Source of the DNA: Lachnospiraceae bacterium
Lineage (GTDB): Bacteria > Bacillota > Clostridia > Lachnospirales > Lachnospiraceae
DNA: 64,000 bases
Direction: 5' to 3'
Assembly (NCBI GenBank): GCA_031272985.1
Contig: JAISSU010000029.1
Location: 124,001-188,000 of the forward strand
Shown: positions 47,069-54,264 of the stretch, in pieces
Position numbering within the stretch: the stretch's first letter is position 1
Layout: the number at the start of each line of letters is the position of its first letter
Notes under the pieces: generated by a model
What the model was told of the DNA's origin: nothing
Seen by the model: only the letters and a program-made list of their open reading frames with translations
Databases searched by the model: none
Translations under genes and position numbers: made by a program

Positions 47069-48349
47069 ATGCAGAAAAAGCTGCAGGCATTGACAAAAAC
47101 AATACTATTCCTGATATTGGCGGTAGCGCTGATATGGGGCTTAAACTTACTTTGTAAGCCGCGTTGGAATGAAAACTGGTTCAGCACTCCTAATGTTTCG
47201 GGAATGTATGATTTACCAAAAGACAGCATAGAAGCTCTGGGACTTGGAACGAGTATAACGCTGCGTGGCTTTTCTCCTTTGACATTTTACGAAGAATACG
47301 GCATCAGCGCGTATAATCTCGCCACCGAGGCTCAGCCCATGATGGGCTCATATTATTTGCTCAAGGAATTTCTTCGTAACCAATCGCCAAAGGTAGTATA
47401 TGTCGAGGTTTGGGGGCTTTTTGACGATTCCAATAATGAAGCAATGTACCGAAAAGCTTTTGACTATATGAAACTCTCATCCAATAAATGGGAAGCAATA
47501 AAAGAACGTTCAAAGATGGATGGCTCTTCTTCGTTATTAAGCTACGTTTTTCCTTTATATATGTATCATACCGGCTGGAAGGATATAAATAAAGCTCAGC
47601 TTACCGAATTTAATGCCACTGAGCACCCACTTTATTTCGAAGGCTTTGTCATGAATAATCAGACATATTATCCCGATGAGGAAATATCGGGATGGACTTC
47701 AACGGGCTCCGAGTTATACGATTTCGTAGAACTAAATTACAAATATTTAAAAAAGATAACTGATTTATGCCGCTCAAAGGGTATTCAGGTAATACTATAT
47801 AAGGGTCCCGAGGTAGACTGGAGCAAAGAAAAACACAATACCGTACAGAAATTCGCCGACGAAGCAGGTGTGCCTTTCATCGATTTCCGAATGAAAGAAG
47901 TAATAGATGAAACAGGATTCGATTTTTCTGTTGACATGGCTGATCCGACACATACAAATACTAATGGAGCCATAGAGGTCTCGTCGTATCTCGCTTTGAA
48001 GGCTTCTGAATTTGCAGCATTTAAAGATGGGCGCTTAAAAGGGCTTTATCCGTGGCTTGATGAGAGTTTAGCGAGGTTTAACAGAGAACGTTTAAATGAA
48101 GATCTGACGCGAGTCTGGGACGGGGTAGAGTACCTAAGCCGGGTCGCCGCATTAGAGAAAGAGGACTACACTGTATACAAGGCAGAAAATGACTTAGGTG
48201 AAGCCACTTCAGTCATAATCGCAGGCACAGAGTATTTATTAAACCAAAAGGGCTTAAACATAGTGGTTTATGACAATCAAAACAATCACGTCGTCGACAG
48301 CGTGACGATAGACACCTCGCAAGAGGGAGAACTGCTGCTGTATAGGTAA
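47069..48349 (+). CDS. SGNH/DltD-like membrane-anchored protein, MBOAT partner
   Basis: A 426-residue protein with an N-terminal membrane anchor (about 8-28) and a large extracytoplasmic domain. ALGLGTSITLRGFSP near residues 58-72 resembles the first SGNH block (GxS), and DMADPTHTNTNGAIEVSSYLA near 300 resembles the last block with Asp and His. KVVYVEVWGLFDD is typical of the DltD/AlgX-like group. It would accept the acyl group from the MBOAT protein. The ATG at 47069 has GGAAGG seven bases upstream. It converges with a minus-strand gene 11 bp away. Confidence 0.75.
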   Translation: MQKKLQALTKTILFLILAVALIWGLNLLCKPRWNENWFSTPNVSGMYDLPKDSIEALGLGTSITLRGFSPLTFYEEYGISAYNLATEAQPMMGSYYLLKEFLRNQSPKVVYVEVWGLFDDSNNEAMYRKAFDYMKLSSNKWEAIKERSKMDGSSSLLSYVFPLYMYHTGWKDINKAQLTEFNATEHPLYFEGFVMNNQTYYPDEEISGWTSTGSELYDFVELNYKYLKKITDLCRSKGIQVILYKGPEVDWSKEKHNTVQKFADEAGVPFIDFRMKEVIDETGFDFSVDMADPTHTNTNGAIEVSSYLALKASEFAAFKDGRLKGLYPWLDESLARFNRERLNEDLTRVWDGVEYLSRVAALEKEDYTVYKAENDLGEATSVIIAGTEYLLNQKGLNIVVYDNQNNHVVDSVTIDTSQEGELLLYR

Positions 48350-48358
48350 GCAGCAGTT
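48330..48358. terminator. Inverted repeat between convergent genes
   Basis: AACTGCTGCT (48330-48339) and AGCAGCAGTT (48349-48358) form a perfect 10-bp stem with a 9-nt loop, placed over the stop of the SGNH gene and beside the stop of the minus-strand gene. There is no T-run on either side; it may still end both transcripts. Confidence 0.5.
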
Positions 48359-48360
48359 AA

Positions 48361-50271
48361 CTATTCCAGCATGACGAAGGTACTTGATATTAGCTTATCT
48401 TCGCCGTCCCTGTCGCGCCATATTAAGTCAATCTCGTACAAACCGGCTTTATTGCCATGTCGGTTTATATTGAGTTCCGTACTATATATTTCCTCTTCCG
48501 GCATTTCACCGGCTGTTTTTTCAGGTATATATTCAACAGCGGTATCTTCGCTCTCATCACTATTCCAGACTTTTAAGACAAAGGTTCCATATTCTCGTTT
48601 CGCGACTGCGGTTATTATATACGGATATCCTCCGGTTTCTTCATTTTTTTCTTGGAAGTCAATCGTATAATCAGGTTGGACTTTTTCAATGTCTATATCC
48701 TTTGTCATCTCGGTCATGAGATTCGATTTCACTGCCAATTTAATGTCCAGTTCTTCCTCGCCGTATTCTTCTAAAAGAGTCTTCTTCGTACCGTAAAGAT
48801 TAGTACCCAGTCCGAGTCTATCACCGGGTATTGTTACTCCGAGGCTTGCGAGCGTCGTGGGGAAAATATCCATGGTGGAATAATCTCTCTTTTCAGTTAT
48901 TTCGGGAGTTGCGGCTCCATTGATTATTGTGAAATAAACCCTCCTGTCATATGACTCATCAATATGGAAGTATTCCCCGTCCATAGTCGGATGATCTCCT
49001 GCCAAAACGATTGTCGTATTCTCATAAAAATCCTGCTTTTTTAGCCATTCGACGAAAGAAGAAACCTTCTTTGAAGAACATGCCATTACATTAGCATATT
49101 GGTCTTCAAAAGTATCAGGGCAGTCAGGACAGAGATACCCGCCTACAAAATGTGTATCGGCTGTCAGCAGAGTGTAATTAAAGGGCTCGTCGCTCTTTGA
49201 AAGGGCAGCTAAATCCTCTTTGGCAAAATCAAACATCTTTGAATCCTCAAAGCCCCACCAAACGTAATAGTCCTTCGGGATTTTCCCATTATCAATCGCC
49301 CAGTAATAATCATGGATATCAAAATTCCCATGATCGCGGTACATATTGTCGCGGCCTCCGAAAGCCTTATCTGAACCGAATATTATTTGCTGTGTATATC
49401 CCTCTTCTTCAAGAATGTCTCCTATAAGCGTGGCTCCCGGAAGGAAGGTATCCTGATCGCTCATTCCGTTATTTTGAAACGGCAAAAGCAAAGGCAGTCC
49501 GGAAGACTGCGCGAACATAGCACCCACAGTCCATGTAGAGCCCAAAGCCGAAAACCCTCCGACAATAGGCGCATTTTCGAGTGTAGGGGGGGCGGAAACA
49601 GTAGTGCCCGAAAAAGTTTCATTTTCGCGAGCAAGATTTGTCAGTTCGGGGATTGTATTTACGCTCAAAGCTCCGCCGTTTGCCTCATCCATAGATGTCA
49701 CTTCCATGGACTCAATGAATATATATATCAGATTGCGTTTCTTTTCGGGGAATTGTAAATCTACTGTAGCCGGATCTACATAATTCGCATCTATAAATGA
49801 CGAAGCCACGTCACTGCTACTGCCGGAATCCTCGGAGTTTGCGCCGCTTCCGGCGACACCCGCATTTCCCGCGCCGTTTCCCCCGATTAGTCCCTGATTA
49901 TAAAGATAATCCGACACTCCCAGCTTTTGCCAGGATGCCCACCCTGCTATACCAAGAAAGATCAGCGTCACTAATGGTAAAGTAAGTGCAAAAATACGAA
50001 ACGGCTTTTTCTTTTTCCAAAGGTAAGCAAAACCCACAATCAGCAATATCAGAAGTGGTATTGCCGCGATTAATGAAAACCTCGTGTAGGAGAGAACCAT
50101 AGATTTACTCGTGCCGGTTCCCGCTGTGCTTATTGTATAAAAAAATTCTTCTGTCGTCAGCGCGCCCCATGTCCGGTTCATCCAGAGCAGTGCCATCCCT
50201 GCGAGCATAAAAAACACACAAAACACCGCCGATATAGCTACGGCAACGACTTTCCCCAATTTCCTTTTCAT
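48361..50271 (-). CDS. LtaS/OpgB-like phosphoglycerol transferase 1
   Basis: A 636-residue membrane enzyme. Three N-terminal helices lie at about 8-110, followed by an extracellular alkaline-phosphatase-type domain. Motifs are YIFIESMEVTSMDE (metal-binding Glu), STWTVGAMFAQSSGLP (containing the candidate nucleophile Thr), TADTHFVGGYLC and VLAGDHPTMDGEYF. The nucleophile block resembles OpgB/MdoB more than LtaS. It should transfer sn-glycerol 1-phosphate from phosphatidylglycerol to a glycan or lipid. The start at 50271 has AGGAGGG upstream. It is the last gene of the minus-strand operon, 34 bp after its close paralogue. Confidence 0.85.
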   Translation of the reverse strand: MKRKLGKVVAVAISAVFCVFFMLAGMALLWMNRTWGALTTEEFFYTISTAGTGTSKSMVLSYTRFSLIAAIPLLILLIVGFAYLWKKKKPFRIFALTLPLVTLIFLGIAGWASWQKLGVSDYLYNQGLIGGNGAGNAGVAGSGANSEDSGSSSDVASSFIDANYVDPATVDLQFPEKKRNLIYIFIESMEVTSMDEANGGALSVNTIPELTNLARENETFSGTTVSAPPTLENAPIVGGFSALGSTWTVGAMFAQSSGLPLLLPFQNNGMSDQDTFLPGATLIGDILEEEGYTQQIIFGSDKAFGGRDNMYRDHGNFDIHDYYWAIDNGKIPKDYYVWWGFEDSKMFDFAKEDLAALSKSDEPFNYTLLTADTHFVGGYLCPDCPDTFEDQYANVMACSSKKVSSFVEWLKKQDFYENTTIVLAGDHPTMDGEYFHIDESYDRRVYFTIINGAATPEITEKRDYSTMDIFPTTLASLGVTIPGDRLGLGTNLYGTKKTLLEEYGEEELDIKLAVKSNLMTEMTKDIDIEKVQPDYTIDFQEKNEETGGYPYIITAVAKREYGTFVLKVWNSDESEDTAVEYIPEKTAGEMPEEEIYSTELNINRHGNKAGLYEIDLIWRDRDGEDKLISSTFVMLE

Positions 50272-50305
50272 TTGTGTATACCCTCCTGTCACCAAACCTT
50301 TTTAT

Positions 50306-52204
50306 TTAAAAGACTCCAAACGAAGTCATCAAAAACTTATCTTTTCCTGCGTCATTACGCCAGTACAAATCCATCTGATACATACCCGAAACTCCCCCGT
50401 GCAAACTCAAATCAATATTAACAGTATAAATCTCTCCGTCACCATCAGGGTTTTTAGTCTTAACAGGAGTATACCATATCGCATCATCCTCTGTCTGGTT
50501 TTCACCCCAGACCCTAAGCATAAATGTTCCTAACTCACGTGTTTCAGGGGAGGTTATTGTTACCGGGTAAATCCCGTTTTCGGATTCGGAAGCCTCAGCA
50601 ATCGTAATACTGTAATCGGGAGGTGTTTTATCCAGAACTACATCTGATGAGAGTGCGGTCATCAGATCGGATTTCTTCGCGAGTTGCTTATCCAGTTCCT
50701 CCCTGCCATATTTTTCCAAAAGAGTTTCTTCATCGCTGTATAGATTCGTTCCGAGGGCTAAGCGCTCTCCCGGAATCTTTACACCGAGGCTCGCAAGAGT
50801 CGTCGGAAAAATATCCATTGTAGAATAATCACGCTTTTTGTCAGATACGGGTGTTTCGGCCCCGTTAATAATGGTAAAGTATGTTCGCCTGTCATATGAA
50901 TCATCAATGTGGAAATAATCCATATCCATGGTAGGGTGATCTCCTGCCAGAATTACAGTGGTATTTTCATAGAAATCTTGCTGCATAATCCATGCCACAA
51001 AATCAGCGACGCGTTTCGACGAGCAAGCCATTACATTCGCATATTTTGTATCAAAGGTATCAGGACAGTCAGGGCAGAGATAACCTCCGACGAAGTGTGT
51101 GTCCACCGTCAGCATTGTGTAATTAAAAGGCTCGCCGCTCTTAGAAAGATTTGCTAAATCCTCTTTGGCAAAGTCGAACATTACCTCATCTTCATAGCCC
51201 CACCAAACGTAATAATCCTTAGGGAGTTTCCCGGTATCAATGGCCCAGTAATAGTCATGTATATCGAAATTTCCGTGGTCGCGGTACATTTTATCGCGCC
51301 CGCCGAACGCCTTATCTGAGCCGAAGATTATCTGCTGTGTATAGCCCTCATCCTCCAAAATATCGCCTAATATTTCGGCGCTGGGGAAGAATGTATCCTG
51401 ATCTCGCATACCTGTCTCATTAAGGAATGGGAGAGATAAAGGCAGACCCGAGGACTGTGCGAACATCGCGCCTACAGTCCATGTGGAGCCATAAGCAGAA
51501 AAACCGCCTGTCAGCGTGTCTTTTCCTGTTTTTGCATCCGCACCTGAAAAGGTTTCATTCTTGCGGGCAAGTTCTGTCAGTTCAGGAATCGTATTAACCG
51601 GAAGCGCACCGCCATTAGCCTCGTCCATGGAGGTCACTTCCATAGATTCCAGATATATATAAATGAGGTTACGCTTCTTTTGGGGAAACACTAAATCTAC
51701 GGAATCCGGTTCGACATAATTAGCATCAATAAATGACTTAGGGGCCGAAACATCCGAAGAAGCTTCAGCGGAATTATTGTCGTTACCAGCGCCTGTGTCA
51801 TTATTGTCATTTGAATTCCCGATTATCCCCTGATTCTCAAGATAATCCGTCACACCGAGCTTTTGCCAGGAGGCCCAGCCTTCGATTCCCAAGAAAACAA
51901 AAGCAGCTATAGGCAAAAAAATCGCAAATAAGCGAAAAGGTTTTTTCTTTTTCCAAAATAGAATAAAACCGCCTGCGAGTACAATCAGCAGTGGAATTGC
52001 AGCAACAAGCGCGAATTTAATGTATGATTGAACCATCGATTTACTCGTGCCGGCGCCCGCAGTAGTAATTGTATAAAAGAACTCTTCGGTTGTTAGAGCG
52101 CCCCAAGTTTTATTCATCCAGAGTAAAGCCATACCTGCTAAGACAAAAAAGAGACTTAAAACTGCCGAAATGGCGACGGCAATAATTTTGCGTGTTTTAT
52201 GCAT
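50306..52204 (-). CDS. LtaS/OpgB-like phosphoglycerol transferase 2
   Basis: A 632-residue paralogue of the following gene, with the same topology and motifs (YIYLESMEVTSMDE, STWTVGAMFAQSSG, TVDTHFVGGYLC, ILAGDHPTMDMDYF) and a near-identical N-terminus containing MALLWMNKTWGALTTEEFFYT-type sequence. The two differ mainly in the linker after the membrane part (Asn/Asp-rich here, Gly/Ser-rich there) and in the C-terminal beta domain. The start is preceded by TAGGGG, which overlaps the stop of lipoprotein B. One may start and the other extend a polymer, as with LtaP/LtaS; that is inference. Confidence 0.85.
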   Translation of the reverse strand: MHKTRKIIAVAISAVLSLFFVLAGMALLWMNKTWGALTTEEFFYTITTAGAGTSKSMVQSYIKFALVAAIPLLIVLAGGFILFWKKKKPFRLFAIFLPIAAFVFLGIEGWASWQKLGVTDYLENQGIIGNSNDNNDTGAGNDNNSAEASSDVSAPKSFIDANYVEPDSVDLVFPQKKRNLIYIYLESMEVTSMDEANGGALPVNTIPELTELARKNETFSGADAKTGKDTLTGGFSAYGSTWTVGAMFAQSSGLPLSLPFLNETGMRDQDTFFPSAEILGDILEDEGYTQQIIFGSDKAFGGRDKMYRDHGNFDIHDYYWAIDTGKLPKDYYVWWGYEDEVMFDFAKEDLANLSKSGEPFNYTMLTVDTHFVGGYLCPDCPDTFDTKYANVMACSSKRVADFVAWIMQQDFYENTTVILAGDHPTMDMDYFHIDDSYDRRTYFTIINGAETPVSDKKRDYSTMDIFPTTLASLGVKIPGERLALGTNLYSDEETLLEKYGREELDKQLAKKSDLMTALSSDVVLDKTPPDYSITIAEASESENGIYPVTITSPETRELGTFMLRVWGENQTEDDAIWYTPVKTKNPDGDGEIYTVNIDLSLHGGVSGMYQMDLYWRNDAGKDKFLMTSFGVF

Positions 52205-52214
52205 TTTTATACCC

Positions 52215-53195
52215 CTACCTTAGTAATATTGTAGTCCCGTCAACTATTATGCGTGTTTCCTCATTAAGAACCACATTTTTAACTTCTTTAACCGTATTTT
52301 CCTCGCCGTTTATGCTTAGCATCTCGCTCACGCCGCCGAAATAAAATCCTTCAGTGTAAACCTGACCTTCGGGTCCTTGGGCTATTATATCATATTCGCC
52401 GGCCTCAAAATCACGTCCTGCGACATATTCGCCTGTGGTCAGTGTCACCTGTGCTTGGTCTTTATTCTCGGGTCTTCCGAGTATTTCTTCATTTGGATCG
52501 GCATCCCTGCTTTCACATTTAATCGAAAGTGCGCCTGTAACCATCAAACGCATATCTTTTGTGAACGTTGCGGTTATTTCCGTTTCGGTCAGATCTTGCT
52601 TTTCTAATGACATGCGTGTTGTTCTTGGCAGCTCATCGTTTAATTGTCCGTATGCAATGCTGCCTATTCCGTTTGTGGCTGTTATTGTGTAGGTGCCTGC
52701 CGGAAAATCAACCCCACAGATATAGTTCCCTGTATCAAAAGAAGCTGTAAAAACAACAGCTCCGTCATTTTCGATATTATTCTCTTGTTTAATATCCCCA
52801 GACGCTTGGTTAGCCGTCTGGGGAGTTTCTGCTTGTTCAAATGTTATTTGTGTATCTCCGAAATCGAGTATCAATTTTTCACCATCAAGTGTCGCGGTAA
52901 ATATTTCTCCATCTTTAGTAGTAATAGTCACGATGCCATCAGCGATTTCGTAAGTAGCATATCCCGCGTCTTCAAGGAATTTCATCTCAGCCACGTGTTT
53001 TTTGTTGAAGTATATCTGTGCCTGCCCGCCGAGCGCTTCATCTAATTCTTCGCCTTTTAGTGTCCGATCCCTGTACTTAGCGCTAACAGCCGTCCAGGTG
53101 GTGTCGGTCAGTTCATCTGCTTTTGCACACCCGCTTAGGAGGAATACTCCCGCTACAACGGTGATTAGGCACAAAACCCATTTGTTTATTTTCAT
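52215..53195 (-). CDS. Lipoprotein B, paralogue of lipoprotein A
   Basis: A 326-residue lipoprotein with lipobox LLSGC (Cys23). Its domain order equals the plus-strand lipoprotein at 41270: a lipocalin-like first domain (TTWTAVSAKYRDRTLKGEEL, GIVTITTKDGEIFTATL), a linker, and two repeats (NYICGVDFPAGTYTITA and GEYVAGRDFEAGEYDIIA). The ATG at 53195 is chosen because AAAGGGG lies eight bases upstream; the in-frame ATG at 53201 is too close to that site. It lies within the surface operon, 13 bp after the Ala-rich protein gene. Function is unknown. Confidence 0.82.
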   Translation of the reverse strand: MKINKWVLCLITVVAGVFLLSGCAKADELTDTTWTAVSAKYRDRTLKGEELDEALGGQAQIYFNKKHVAEMKFLEDAGYATYEIADGIVTITTKDGEIFTATLDGEKLILDFGDTQITFEQAETPQTANQASGDIKQENNIENDGAVVFTASFDTGNYICGVDFPAGTYTITATNGIGSIAYGQLNDELPRTTRMSLEKQDLTETEITATFTKDMRLMVTGALSIKCESRDADPNEEILGRPENKDQAQVTLTTGEYVAGRDFEAGEYDIIAQGPEGQVYTEGFYFGGVSEMLSINGEENTVKEVKNVVLNEETRIIVDGTTILLR

Positions 53196-53208
53196 ATCCA
53201 TGTCCCCT

Positions 53209-54255
53209 TTAATAGATTTGTATGATAGTACCATTTGCATTACATACTGCGGTGAATCCGCTGAAATGATACTCCACTGTCCATGCGCCGCATCCTGTAT
53301 CAACCGAACGGTAATTTCCTACCGCTGCTACGAGGCTCTTAATACTGCGTCCGACGTAAGATTTCGCAGTGGTACGTGCGTTTTTCCTTGCTTCCGCCGC
53401 TTTTCTTGCTGCTTCTTCTTTTGCTTTTCGCTCGTCTTCGGCTTTTTTTACTTCATTATATTGTTCTTCTTTTTCATCGAGCTTTGCCTGCAAATCCGTG
53501 ACCAAAGCTTTCTGGTCGTCTGTTAATCCTTCGTAAGCTTCCTTTGCTGCATTAATTTCCTCGATAATAGCCTCGTAATTTTCGGTCGTTACCTCTTCGA
53601 TAGCCTCGACGCTTTCGCGCACCGCCGCAGCTTTCTCGGCGTTTTCTTTTGCGATACGTTCTTCTTCGGCGATAACCGCATCAATATAGTCTTTGACACC
53701 GTTTTTGGTGGCATATGCCGGGGTTGAAAAAGCTTCTTTGCCCCCGATATTAGGCTGTTGTGATAAATAAAATGCTACACCAGCGCCTGCAATGACCACT
53801 GCCGCAATGACGATCCCTATAACCAATCCCTTTTTCGATTTCTTTTCAGAAGATGCTGTTTCTTCTGTAGCAGTTGCCTCTGCCACGGCTTCGGTTGCGC
53901 CTTCTTCGGTGTTTTCCGAAGTTGCCTGCGCAGTGGCCTCCGCCTCGGATGCGGCCGTTGCAGCAGTTTCAGCGGTCGTCTCAGCCGCTATTTCTGCCGT
54001 CTCTGCAGTTTCAGTGGCCTCAGTTGCCGCCTCGGCAGTCGTTTCTGTCGCGGCTTTTGCGCTCTCGGCTACGGTTTCTGCCGCCTCTGCGGTTGACTGC
54101 GTTGTTTCTTTCGTAGCCTCTTCAACAGCTTCGGTAGCTTCAGTCGTAGCCTCAGCAGTCGCTTCTGCAGCTTCTTCAGTAGCTTGCGCCGTAGCCTCGG
54201 CAGTTGTCTCAGTTTCTGTCTTTATTACTTCTTCATCTTTTGGTGTATCTGCCAT
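53209..54255 (-). CDS. Ala/Thr/Glu-rich single-pass membrane protein
   Basis: A 348-residue protein in four parts. Residues about 10-140 are a low-complexity stretch almost wholly of Ala, Thr and Glu in loose TAEATTEATE-like repeats, predicted helical and acidic. KKSKKG then leads into one membrane helix (about 147-168). A charged coiled coil (about 190-300) follows, with YEGLTDDQKALVTDLQAKLDE. The last 50 residues contain a small domain with YVGRSIKSLVAAVG, two cysteines and WTVEYHFSGF. With no signal peptide and Lys before the helix, the repeat part is probably cytoplasmic and the coiled coil outside. AGGAGG precedes the ATG. I do not recognise a family. Confidence 0.8.
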   Translation of the reverse strand: MADTPKDEEVIKTETETTAEATAQATEEAAEATAEATTEATEAVEEATKETTQSTAEAAETVAESAKAATETTAEAATEATETAETAEIAAETTAETAATAASEAEATAQATSENTEEGATEAVAEATATEETASSEKKSKKGLVIGIVIAAVVIAGAGVAFYLSQQPNIGGKEAFSTPAYATKNGVKDYIDAVIAEEERIAKENAEKAAAVRESVEAIEEVTTENYEAIIEEINAAKEAYEGLTDDQKALVTDLQAKLDEKEEQYNEVKKAEDERKAKEEAARKAAEARKNARTTAKSYVGRSIKSLVAAVGNYRSVDTGCGAWTVEYHFSGFTAVCNANGTIIQIY

Positions 54256-54264
54256 GATATCCTC

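Noticed and set aside
53002-53526. 174-residue frame on the plus strand rich in Cys, Phe and Ser
   Set aside because: It is antisense to the coiled-coil gene and lipoprotein B; its composition is that of a complement artefact.
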